64,000 bases of DNA, taken from assembly GCF_016920785.2 (NCBI RefSeq), contig NW_024609880.1, positions 56,993,817 through 57,057,816 of the forward strand, in the 5' to 3' direction. This document shows, in pieces, positions 22,793-32,231 of the stretch; position 1 is the stretch's first letter; every line of letters begins with the position of its first letter. Source of the stretch: Ixodes scapularis (lineage: Eukaryota; Arthropoda; Arachnida; Ixodida; Ixodidae). The position numbers and the translations under genes are program-made. The notes below the pieces were generated by a model. That model was not told the origin of the DNA. It made no database searches and saw only the letters and a list, made by a program, of their open reading frames with translations.

Positions 22793-22925
22793 AAGAAGAA
22801 AGATGAGAAAGAAATTACACAGTTGTTAGTCTGCGCCATTCATGTATATTGCTTTTCTTCTATCATCTGTTTTAGTTTGAATTTTATCAAGTGCGTTTAT
22901 CTTGCATCTACGCAGCACAGCAACC
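22793..22925 (+). repeat. Inverted-repeat partner of 21887-22025
   Basis: It begins near GATGAGAAAGAAATTACACAG. See the partner entry for the alignment. Confidence 0.75.
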
Positions 22926-23078
22926 CATCAAAATAATTGTAAAAGCCTGTAGGTAATGGTAAATTGCGTTCCTGGTTGCAGATTGCCGTAAAAACACATT
23001 TGTTTCTAGGATTCACTTTGTAGAATTTGGATGTAGGATTGACGACGGGGACGACGGTCCATTCACGGCTCCATCGCC

Positions 23079-23235
23079 TTAAGCCCGGTTCGCCACGCAG
23101 TTCATCGCACAGCCACCTTACCACGTATTTTGAGAGGCGATGGTGTTGTTGAAAATGAACGTCGTCCATGTCAAACACATTGGCGTGGTTTAAATACCTA
23201 TGCCGGCGGCAAAACACGAACGAAAACGCTGCCAT
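23079..23235 (-). pseudogene. HARBI1-like transposase N-terminal fragment
   Basis: From ATG at 23235 the minus frame reads M-A-A-F-S-F-V-F-C-R-R, then L-S-K-Y-V-V-R-W-L-C-D-E-L and G-E-P-G-L-R-R. This pattern is typical of the start of PIF/Harbinger nucleases. Similarity ends there: the frame stays open to 22897 but no longer looks like the family, and no DDE region is present. It lies between the Harbinger-type ends at 20911 and 23812, which supports the assignment. Confidence 0.55.
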
Positions 23236-24017
23236 TTTGGACGCTTCTCCCTGATGCGCCCAACTCGCCCAAACTCGCCTAGGTCGGAGCCGGCAAGCTT
23301 TTCCCATCCGCGGCGGCTTCTGGTACGTCACAATGACGTCACCGCATCTCGCCGCGAGTTCCGAATATGCAACTCTCCGACCGCCTCAAACCCTCCGTTT
23401 AACGTCACGATCTAGGGAGTGTCGGTGCGTGTCGTCATGCACGGCGCCGACCAATCGCGGCGGTCGGCGAGTTTGGCGGAGAACTCGCCTCGATCTCGCC
23501 GAGCCGAGCTTAGCCCCCCAGCCCGCGACGTGCTTCTTCTTCTTCTGAGGCGAGATGGGCGAGATCAGGCGAAATGCCCCGCGAGAAAGGAAGTCACGTG
23601 TGTGCGCCGAGGGCTGGCCCGGCTGGCTTCTGGTTGAATCCGCCGAAATCATGGGAGCGACTTTTCTCGGATCCAGATCGAGATCTGGAGCGGGAGCTAA
23701 TCCAAAACGACCAGTGAAACACGTCGGTCTCGATCCCGATCGCCCAGTGAAATAGGCTCGCTCCAGAAAAGTCGACCCCGGCGCGCTCCAAAACGACCAG
23801 TGGAATTCGCCATTAGAATGCTATTAATGTGAGCTCGTTATGAGCATGCGCTCTGAACAGCACCCACAAATATGGCGTCCAGTGAATACCTCCTATATAC
23901 GCACTTGACCGCAGCGCCCTCTCCTGCATAGACGTTGAGCGGCTACATGCAGCGTTTCATTCATGACATCCCCAGCTCTTGAGTTAATACCACATCCCAG
24001 AGTCCCCTACTCGTCCC

Positions 24018-24099
24018 GCAGTCGTGGCCGAGTGGTTAAGGCGATGGACTAGAAATCCATTGGGGTATCCCCGTACAGGTTCAAATCCTGTCGACTGCG
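24018..24099 (+). tRNA. tRNA-Ser (anticodon AGA)
   Basis: 82 nt folding as a class II tRNA. The 7-bp acceptor stem is GCAGTCG with CGACTGC. The D-arm contains GGCCGAGTGGTTAAGGC (A box) and the anticodon loop is CTAGAAA. A long variable arm with paired GGGGTATCCCC follows. The T-arm contains the B box GGTTCAAATCC; the discriminator base is G. No intron. A T-run terminator follows within 10 bases. It decodes UCU/UCC serine codons. It appears intact. Confidence 0.96.
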
Positions 24100-24105
24100 C
24101 AAACA

Positions 24106-24112
24106 TTTTTTT
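24106..24112 (+). terminator. RNA polymerase III terminator of tRNA-Ser
   Basis: A run of seven T residues, six bases after the tRNA end, with a second run from 24114. Confidence 0.85.
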
Positions 24113-24119
24113 ATTTTTT

Positions 24120-25730
24120 TAAGAAGACAGATGGGATGGCAATCGATGTGAGCACGGACGCCGGACGGACAAGGCTAGACCTAAGGAGCTTTGCCCCTTA
24201 GTCCGCGTTTGTTGGCGCGCTGTATCTAGTTTGTAATGATGAACCAACTCGCTTGCATCGCCACATTGGAACACACAGTGAGAAAAAGATAACCAGGTCT
24301 CTTCATCTCTGGCCCAGTGTGTTCCAGTCTTTCATTTACTAGAGATCTGCGATAATAACTGCCGAATTCGGGAACAGACCTTAGTTTTTTTTAAATTTCT
24401 TGTTACGCTGCGAGATTGAAAATGACATTCTAGAATCTTGTTGGTGGCTGGCCCCATGTGATGCTGAGTGACGAACGCAAATTAACCTAAATAGGAACAA
24501 ACTCTTAGCCAAAGACAAGTCTCGTGGGAATAGTGTGATTGCCTGTATACATACATACATACCCTGTGGCTGCGAGCTTGAGCACCTCTGCTCTGACTTG
24601 AAGGCACCAGCAGTACCGACATATAGACGCTTTGCAGCAGCTGTGCATGGACGCCGCCATAACTGACCTTCAGTTTTTGTTTCCTATTACTTCGTTTATT
24701 TCACTTCATCATTACCTTAGCAGGCCAGGTTATTGCCACATTAGATTCAACTGTGTCCTTTTCTACAGCATTGGCCTTTGTAGAGGATCGTCAACTACCG
24801 TTCCAGTTGCTCGGCATCTCGGTAAGACAATAGAAGGTCAGCAATGGCGGCTGTAATTTGGCGCGTGTGTAAAGCGTCTATAGAGAGTATTTATAAAGGT
24901 GTCGCGAACCTCGTGGGTTTCTAGTTTTTGTTTTGAAAATCTTTGCTGAGGCTGGAACTCCCAAAGTTGCAACTTCTGGATTTAAACGAGGATTTAATTT
25001 TCTACTTTTGAGTTTGGTTCTAGTTTTGGAAAGCTCAATTTTTGAATTTTTGGTCCCGCGCAAAGTTCAAGAAGTTCTAAAACTGCAGAGATCCGAGCTC
25101 TAAAGTTTTCAGAACATCAGACGATACATTTAGTTTCCAATTTCCAGTTTAATAGTGGTTTCATTGACCTTATTATAAATGACCTAAATTACAGCCAGTT
25201 TTAAAATAAAAGTGGCATTCACTGCATAACTTTATACACTAATGAATATCATTGGAAGAAAAAGAAAACTATACAGGATTGGTTGTTGCGCTTGATATGA
25301 TAACTTGAAGAGCCAGAAAACCAGAGGAAAGCATAGTGTATACCATATGTACACAATAAATGTAGTAGCAAAACAACCTCTCCGGTATATGAGTGTAGTG
25401 CAGCAAGGTTGCGGTCATGTAGAGAAGCATTACGCCTAGCAACTGTCATACTGCACCGCACAAGGAACTTGGGTAGGGCTGTAACTTCGAGTGCAAAGAT
25501 CTTGCATATTTCGGCTTCAGGCCGGTCGGAGGCCGTAGAGAGGAGTGTGGCATAGGTGTCCGCGCACCTCAGAATCGAGCTCAGCTGGTTGCTTATTCGG
25601 GGATGGAATCTTGCTTGTTTGGCAGCAGTCTGGGTTGTAGAATGTATTGTTCCCAGGTTGAGGAAATGCGAGCACTCCAGGAGCTGCGAGATCCAGCTAG
25701 CGGAAAAGCCCTATGACAAAGTCATATTGA
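24120..25730. other. No gene recognised
   Basis: I see no convincing ORF, exon or transposon end. A short CATA repeat lies near 24549-24562. Confidence 0.5.
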
Positions 25731-25734
25731 TGCT

Positions 25735-25928
25735 GGGGTGCTATGTTGCGCTTTTTGGACTCCCAGGAGACTAGGGAGAGGGAAGTGACGTCAACGACAC
25801 AGCAAGCGCAGATTGGGTGTTGATTTCGTTTTCTTCTGTCAACATCCAATCTGTGTTTGCTCTAGTCGTTGACGTCACTTCCCTCTTCCAAGTCTCCTGG
25901 GAGTCCAAAAAGCGCAACATAGCACCCC
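25735..25928. mobile_element. Palindromic 194-bp MITE, copy 2
   Basis: Same length, ends and internal symmetry as 7356-7549 (GGGGTGCTATGTTGCGC ... complement), with scattered substitutions. It belongs to the same family in a different location. Confidence 0.85.
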
Positions 25929-26976
25929 TGGTGCCAGGTACCATAATGTTTGCACGGATAGTGCTTGCAATTAGGGAATTGTGAGTGGCATGAGTGCGTT
26001 TGTATTGGTTCTTGGCTGCAGCCGACTGCATTTCAGTGCTACAGTAGGCACAGGCCCCACAGCATGGTGCATCCACACCTGGCAACTAATGCATTACACT
26101 CGAACGGAAGTTTGTGAATGGGCTTTTATGTGGCAGCTGTGCTCTGGGTGTGGTTTCATGCTGTAATTTTCCTGTGCTAGCCTGTGTCTATCTCTTTCTG
26201 CCCTTGGTTTTTAAACAATACACCAGTTCACCTGTTCTGCCATTTGATATCGGACTTCTTGCTCCACCCGGCACCACTCATTCTTGGTTTGTCGGAGTTG
26301 TCAGTAAGCCCCATGCTTGATTGACGTTATGTGGGCACTCGGTGCCTAGACTGTCTCACTAAAGTATGGCGGAATCAAATATTTGGTATAGCAGCTCGAG
26401 TGCATAACACACTTTATAGAAGTAGTTTGACCGTCTTTTTTTAATAACTATACTTCCACATGGTAAACCAAACCCTGAGACACTGCGGGAAAAAGAAGTA
26501 TGATTAAGGAGAGGAAGAACAGAAGTCTGTTGCGACTCTTCTCCCTCTCTTTCGTCGCCCTTCTTTTTCCCGAGCCTCGGAGTTTAGTTCACCATGTTCA
26601 ATCATCACCAGCTCGTTTGCGCCCTAACATTCTGGTTATACTTTCATTTTATTTATTATCCAATACTGTTATCCTGTGGGTCATTACAGGAAAGGTTGGA
26701 ACAAAAATAAATTATTTGAATACAATACTGCATATAAGCACACACAAAAAAGGAAATGCAAAAGCATTAAAGTGAACTATGATACACACTAAGAGTAGCA
26801 GTATCATTTCTTGGAACAGTAGTTGAAACTTTAAAACAAAATAACATTCAGGTAGGCATTTGACAAGTTCACTGTTACATATTGTTTGATTTGCAGCAAT
26901 GATTGTAATACACAAATGCAACTTCAAACTTGAGCTGCAAACATGCGATCAAGAAATCTACGTCCATTCCCAATGA
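25929..26976. other. No gene recognised; likely 3' region of the MADF-BESS gene
   Basis: AT-rich. It contains minus-strand AATAAA-like words near 26645 that could serve the gene ending at 26977. Nothing else was supported. Confidence 0.35.
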
Positions 26977-27537
26977 TCAAGAAAGAAAAACTGAATATAT
27001 AAAGTGAGCAATGTTTGAATGGAGAAGAAATAACTGCTGGCCAGTGTCTTCATTGATCAGGTGCTGCCTGTACAATCTCGACCTGATCTTCACAACTGCC
27101 TGATATGCCAACATGCTGGCCAGTTGCTTCTGTGGGCCTTCTGGCACTCGCCGGAGTGCGTGTGCAATTGTAACGCCAAAATCATCGCATTCATCTCTCG
27201 ACTTAGTCGCCTTAACTGATTTTGTAAAAGCGTGCACAGCAGTCTCCAAAAGCTGCCGCTTCTGGTCAGCACAGTTTTCTTCTTGTCTCCTTTTTTCAGG
27301 CCTGTTGGATTGCGCAGTGATGCTCCCACCACTACTGGAGCTCGCACCGTCGTTGTACATTCCACGGGGACTATGAGTCACACCACTGTTGGCCCCTTGA
27401 CTCAGGCTGCAGGCCTCATCTTCCAACCCAAAGCTTGTGGGGTCCACTACGTCGCTGCCGTCCAAGTGTCCCCAAGGACTATCACCAGACCCTGTATCTG
27501 GTTCAGCATGTGATTCAGCTTGTGATTGAGTCTGCGA
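26977..27537 (-). CDS. MADF-BESS protein, terminal exon with BESS motif
   Basis: The acceptor TTTCCTTTCACAG| ends at 27538, and the exon begins in phase 0 (S-Q-T-Q-S-Q). It encodes 186 residues and a stop. A Ser/Gly/Asp-rich linker is followed by a basic stretch (R-P-E-K-R-R) and a BESS-like motif, D-D-F-G-V-T-I-A-H-A-L-R-R-V-P then Q-K-Q-L-A-S-M. BESS motifs mediate protein interaction in MADF-family DNA-binding regulators. The phase matches the exon 28022-28219. Whether this is a host gene or was derived from a transposon accessory protein is open. Confidence 0.75.
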   Translation of the reverse strand, partial: SQTQSQAESHAEPDTGSGDSPWGHLDGSDVVDPTSFGLEDEACSLSQGANSGVTHSPRGMYNDGASSSSGGSITAQSNRPEKRRQEENCADQKRQLLETAVHAFTKSVKATKSRDECDDFGVTIAHALRRVPEGPQKQLASMLAYQAVVKIRSRLYRQHLINEDTGQQLFLLHSNIAHFIYSVFLS

Positions 27538-28021
27538 CTGTGAAAGGAAAAGAAACGTTCTGGTGCATGACGAAATCATTTTTATTTCATTTGCAGGACA
27601 TGTGTTTTTGCTGTTTGTCAATCCTGTTAATTTTGTTCTCTTGGGTAGAGCACTTTTTCTTGTTCAAGGATTTATGATAACGAGAAACCACATTGTGAGA
27701 GAGGAAATTCAACCAATAAATTATGTTTCGGCTTAGAGTGGAGACATTGGCCCCAATGCCATGTTTTATTTTTAGCATCCACCGATTAACACTAACAACA
27801 GGGAGTATCAAGTACTGTTAACATTGGGATTGTTTGAGTTACATACTTGTGAAGAAAATGATGGAGCCTCGAAATGATATGCTGTGTGGCAGACTCGGCA
27901 TGAATGTGGCGTCGAAAGTTCATCGCATTCTACTCATTGAGATGACATGCATGTGAAGAAAGTGTTGCCATATGTGCAAATAAATGTGCACCTGTAATCG
28001 CTACTCTTGTTTGTCACTTAC

Positions 28022-28219
28022 ATCGGATCCAGACATATTCGATTGGCTTTCGTGCTGGGGCCATGAACTCAACAGGGACAGGAGTTCCCTGTAGTGCCCC
28101 CATCGGGGTACGTAAACGTCATCGGGGCTTGTCCCCGATTTGTTGCTTGCCTTAACCTTTCGGTTTTCTCGTTGGAACTGTGACCGTAGATTGGAAAACT
28201 TGGATTTGACATCTGGCCG
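28022..28219 (-). CDS. MADF-BESS protein, exon with MADF C-terminal half
   Basis: A 66-codon exon in phase 0 at both ends. The acceptor TTTGTTTCATGCAG| precedes it and the donor GAT|GTAAGT follows. It starts R-P-D-V-K-S-K-F-S-N-L-R-S-Q-F, the conserved W/F-x-N-L-R helix of a MADF DNA-binding domain, then W-G-H-Y-R-E-L-L-S-L-L. Joined to the terminal exon it continues in frame. Confidence 0.78.
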
Positions 28220-28523
28220 CTGCATGAAACAAAAACCATTGTATGTTACGTAGGGGCATGATCGTAAAATTAGTCATTCAAGGGTGCCATATATGGCTCA
28301 AACTGACTATGTGCCCCTCCCTTTACATCAGATTCGAGTGTGGAATATAAATGCTGGCTCATTTCAGGTGTGAGAGTAATTGGAGAAGCAAAGCAAGGTG
28401 GGTATACCGTATAGTCCACGCAATTAATTCGAAAAAAGGCAACAATAGACCTTTTCCGAAATTACTCAACCATCAAGGAGCATAAGAGAACGCAGTTATG
28501 CATACTCCGTGCGCTCGCCTTTT

Positions 28524-29490
28524 CTATGGTATAGTCGGCGGGTCAATTTCGAGCGCTCCAATCATCCGAATCGGAGCTGCCAGATCCCGGAGCGCCTCCG
28601 CATCGGAGCGAGAGAATAGGCGCGCCCTGCCGAACGCTCCTCAGCTCTTCGGAGCGGCAAACCGAGTGGATAGAGGGTGGCCTGCGCCACTAAAGGACGG
28701 CGCGAGCCGCCCTCTAGCGGAACTTTTGCTTCTCGGATTCAAAGGGTTCAGCAGTATTCAGTCATCCATCCATCCGTCAATCCTTAAAAAATCGCAGCCG
28801 TCAACGCGGACGCTGATAAGGTCATCGCAAGCCAGCCGTGTCAAGCGGAAGTTCCTGCGAAACTATCACAAAAGGCAACATTGCAGCTTGAAAACTCTTG
28901 TACTTTTGTTCTTACCGCTTTGTCCGAGTAGGTTCGCACTATAGAAACATAGGCCTTGACCTTGGGCACCGTACAAGGTGCGTCAAACAACTCAGCAGAC
29001 TTCGCTTCGTAAACACGGCCCTCGTTGTCGTCGTCGTCCAAGGTGCTCGTGTTGTCGCTGTCTGCTAGCTTCGCCAGCAGCACTGACGGTGCCACCCCTA
29101 ACATTAAACGTCTTCGTTTCAACGACATTCCACCTCAATTCGGGGAGCACAACACAACGGTGACGGCGTCGAGACTGACGGCTGTTTTTCGCAGACCTTT
29201 TTCTACGCAGTAGCTGCGTTCTCGCCGTCCGCTTCCGACACAAAAGCAAAATGGCGGAATGGCTGGAGTCACGTGACCGGTCGGCAGCCAGATCTCTCGC
29301 GCGCTCCCACTTCCAAGTCAGAGCGCCTCAAACCGCTCCGATTCGGAGGACGGCGAGAGTCGGAGCTTGGAGAGCGCTCCGAAAGAACCTGCCGAATGTA
29401 CTTGGAGCGCCTGGCATCAACCACCGAATGCACACCGGCTTTTCAGAGCGCTCCAAGAGGCTGAAAAGCGACCAGCCGAATATACCATAA
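28524..29490. repeat. Inverted terminal blocks flanking an exon-like ORF
   Basis: TATGGTATAGTCGGCGGGTC at 28526 is mirrored by GACCAGCCGAATATACCATA at the right (about 29467-29487). Both sides are rich in GGAGCGC words. Either one TIR element of about 960 bp or two separate oppositely oriented MITEs. It lies in the MADF-BESS intron. Confidence 0.5.
28916..29128 (-). CDS. Possible first exon of an unknown protein, 71 codons
   Basis: ATG at 29128; it reads M-S-L-K-R-R-R-L-M, an acidic D-D-D-D-N-E-G stretch and V-P-K-V-K-A-Y-V. It ends at a good donor, GCG|GTAAGA, in phase 0. Upstream the minus strand has a GC-rich leader and an AAAATGGCGG-like word near 29250, reminiscent of a promoter. I do not recognise the protein; a basic start followed by an acidic tract is seen in some Harbinger-type transposases. 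It could also splice to 28219, which is phase compatible, as an alternative first exon. Confidence 0.4.
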
Positions 29491-30280
29491 AATAGTTGGG
29501 GTAAATTGCGACAAAAGGCTTCGACAAATGCGCGTGCGAAATGCCGTTTGATTTATATGGTTGGTTCCAAAAAATCACTGCTGCGGACATCGGCACTTGC
29601 AGCGCGTGGAGCTACACTCGCACTTTGTGGCATTGATAATTATGTGAAAGCTCTATTAAGCACACATACTTTCGTGTCACCTTAAAGGGGCGATGCAACA
29701 ATTTTTGTACTGTGCACAAATACCGCTTAAAACGGATCCCTAGCGTTAATGACCTATGAAACACGCGTTCGTTTTTCACCCCACGCAATAGAAGTCCCAG
29801 AAAAAAATTTAAGAAAAACGAGCAGCGTTCACTCCCTCAACTCGCAGCCAGAACAAGCGACCACGTGATCTGGAGCTGATTATATGCCGCCAGTGTTGAT
29901 CATATCCACGCGCTGGGGTTGGCAAAGCTGGCAAAGCGCAGGACACGCGCTGAGTTCCAGACATTGTTATGGCTCGGCTGTTGTCGTCGTTGCAGCGATT
30001 GGACACGGGTCACAACCCGAATGCTTCTCGAGCTTGCAATTATCACGAGCCCAAGTCGAGTGCCCACGCAATGCTCGGGTCCAATCTATGAACCGCATTC
30101 AAATATCGTCACTTGGGTGTACTGCGATCCCCACGTTACGTCATCAAATTTTGCCAAGAAGAGATTGAATGAAAATGATCGCTTTTGTCCTTGAAATTTC
30201 ACCGCAACAAAGGAGTTTCTTGGCCAGTGGCGTTGCGTGCGAGTATCCTTGAGTCCCACTTGTGCCAGTAAGCTCGTGTA

Positions 30281-30366
30281 AAGTGAAAAACATTCCAATT
30301 GAATATCTTTGCACCGCTCCTTTAAAAGAGCGGTGGAACGATATTCAATTGGATTTTTTTTCACTT
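30281..30366. repeat. Inverted repeat with arms of about 38 bp
   Basis: Left arm GTGAAAAACATTCCAATTGA... and right arm ...TCAATTGGATTTTTTTTCAC, meeting at CCGCTCCTTTAAAAGAGCGG. No loop to speak of. It lies just 3' of the probable first MADF exon. Confidence 0.85.
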
Positions 30367-30429
30367 CAGCCAACTACACGCTGTATTAATATCCCCATAA
30401 CCCAATTTGCTTTTTTTTTTTTGGCCCCA

Positions 30430-30634
30430 ACGCTTCCGCGATGTCACTGTATCCTTTGTCTTTAAGATAACGTCGGTGATATCGCTCATCTCGCACGTCC
30501 CACAAAAATCGACGTTCCTCGACCATCGTGATAATTTTCGACTCCTCAGTCGAAGTGAACGGCACAGTTGAAGGGTTCGACGGCATCTCGAGCGAAACAC
30601 TGAACTGATCGAATAAACTTGACCGCTCCGACAA
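30430..30634 (-). CDS. MADF-BESS protein, probable first coding exon
   Basis: From an ATG at 30634 (or a second at about 30586) the minus frame includes I-I-T-M-V-E-E-R-R-F-L-W-D and Y-H-R-R-Y-L-K-D-K, then D-I-A-E-A-L-G. This is the N-terminal half of a MADF domain, and exactly the part missing from the next exon. The right boundary is uncertain: after A-L-G the frame enters an A-run, and I see no good GT donor. The intron to 28219 would be about 2.2 kb. Confidence 0.65.
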
Positions 30635-30669
30635 ACCACACAGTGCAAGAAGGGATGTGCTAATTGCAA

Positions 30670-31110
30670 TGGTGATGGGGCTGCTTAGAAATGGAGAGTT
30701 GTCAAATATAAAAGTATTCTCGTGCGACTATATGTACTGAAAAATATAGATGTTGCCGTGTTGCTGGAAAGAAATTCGCTGAGCCACCGAAATGGGCAAC
30801 TCGTGTCGTCCGACACAAGTTGCCGAGGTTTCTGTTGCCAAAAGCTGTCACACCGAGACAACATTGTCGCTGTCGTCCATGTTGTGTTGCTGTTTCCTCA
30901 ATGTGACAGGGTTGTCGGGCAACAGAGCCGACAGCCGACATGTTTCCCGACTGTTGAGAAACATGTTTTGTTGACATTTCCGCCGTGTTTCCTCAATGTG
31001 ACAGGGCCATTAGGGGCTAGCCATGTCCGCATGTCCGTCCGCCGTCGGGTCACGAGCACGTCAGCACGTGCTCCCGTGCTCGTGTAAGGCAAAAGAAGAA
31101 GAAAAAACAA
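30670..31110. other. Repeat-rich region, no gene
   Basis: GTTTCCTCAATGTGACAGGG occurs twice in direct orientation (about 30891 and 30986). Several short palindromes lie around it (TCGTGTCG/CGACACAAGTTG). An unclassified DNA-transposon relic is possible. Confidence 0.4.
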
Positions 31111-31119
31111 CAACCGCAT

Positions 31120-31411
31120 TTTTACGTGGTGAATGATGTTGATGGGGGCGAAGCTTTGGTGGTGCTTGTCTGCGTAGACGGTGAGCCGCAGCGTGTCGAG
31201 CCTTTCGTTCGTTTTCATCCATGTCAGAAAGAGAATGTGTGGTATGGAACGTGGTTATATACGCATTTGAGCATTTGACCGCAGCGTGACATGGATGAAA
31301 ACGAACGAAAGGCTCGGCATGCCGCGGCTCAGCGTCTACGCAGACAAGCACCACCAGAGCTTCGCCCCAATCAACATAATTCACCACGTGGAGATGCGGT
31401 TGTTTTTTCTT
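31120..31411. repeat. Dispersed repeat, two copies head to head
   Basis: 31127-31286 on the minus strand and 31290-31411 on the plus strand are inverted copies of the repeat at 20573-20805. Both keep the M-D-E-N-E-R-K-A-R-H-A-A-A peptide frame. Confidence 0.8.
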
Positions 31412-31700
31412 GGCGGTTTGGAGCACGACCAACTCTATACTTACGACCACTCCATCTGAGCGCTCCCTATGGAAAAGCCTGCTCCCGGCAGGGGGCCGAG
31501 TTTTAGCTCCGCCCAGTGATAGGCGTCCTCACCAGGGGGCACAAGAACTCGGTCCTCCTTCTCCTACCTAACTCCTACCTCGTCGGGTTCTTCTGTTATC
31601 CGTGGCTGCGTGCCAGCTGGTCGAGCTTTCTGGTTTCTAGCGCGTTCATGCTGTAAAATGTTTTTTTTCTCTATGTAAATGATACTGAAGGAGTCCAATT
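31412..31700. other. No feature recognised
   Basis: No supported gene, RNA or repeat. Confidence 0.5.
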
Positions 31701-31707
31701 AATCAAT

Positions 31708-32226
31708 AGACCCTTTCCGGAATTCAGTCTGGCCACTTTGATCACTATCATCATCATCTGAAAACGGCATATGTGCTATACTAATGGCGGCTTTCTGTTT
31801 ACTGGTGAAGGAAGAAGTTGAAGATGCTCCTGAGCAGATGATTCGAGGCCTATAGATTCTAGATGTTAGCGCGGCGTGAAGCAGGAATTGGAAGCAAGAG
31901 CTGCGTAAGCGTTCATTTCTAACTCAGTCCCAGTCAATCTGTTAGTAGCACTCAATCGGCTTCAAAGTCTCTTGATGTATAGGACTCTATCAATGCGTCT
32001 ATCTGGGTTGGCGCTTCGTTCCGACTGGCTGCATTTGGTTCGCCATCGACAGTAAAAGAGATTGAAAAATAATTGTAGAGAAGTGAACATTCTCGTTTAC
32101 CGTTGACCTTTAAGTGACGGTGCCCCATTAAATACTGCAGACCATAGGCTCATTGCCGCCATTAGTATAGTAAAAGATAAACTGCCATTTGAGTCACCAG
32201 ATGGCACTGAATTCCGAAAAGGGTCT
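31708..32226. mobile_element. MITE with AGACCC ends and AT duplication
   Basis: The left end AGACCCTTTCCGGAATTCAG is inverted at the right; the arms share about 90 bases, including TACTAATGGCGGC. The dinucleotide AT flanks both sides (31706-31707 and 32227-32228). No transposase. It ends only a few bases before LINE-A begins. A further partial match (AATAGACCTTTTCCG) is at 28449. Confidence 0.75.
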
Positions 32227-32231
32227 ATTAG

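Larger units (their letters stand above)
20911..23812. mobile_element. PIF/Harbinger-type DNA transposon, degraded
   Basis: The ends are TGGCGAATTCCACTGG and its inverted copy, with symmetry continuing through TTTTGGAGCGCGCCGGG. The flanking trinucleotide is TTA on both sides (20908-20910 and 23813-23815), the target duplication typical of PIF/Harbinger. Subterminal inverted pieces (CTGGGGGGCTAAGCTCG at about 21302 and its complement at about 23500) support one element. A transposase-like fragment lies at 23079-23235. The middle was invaded by SINE-like repeats and a solo LTR. Confidence 0.8.

Noticed and set aside
28498..28944. 148-codon plus-strand frame
   Set aside because: It lies antisense to the candidate exon and one inverted block; Ser/Arg-rich composition comes from the GGAGCG repeats.
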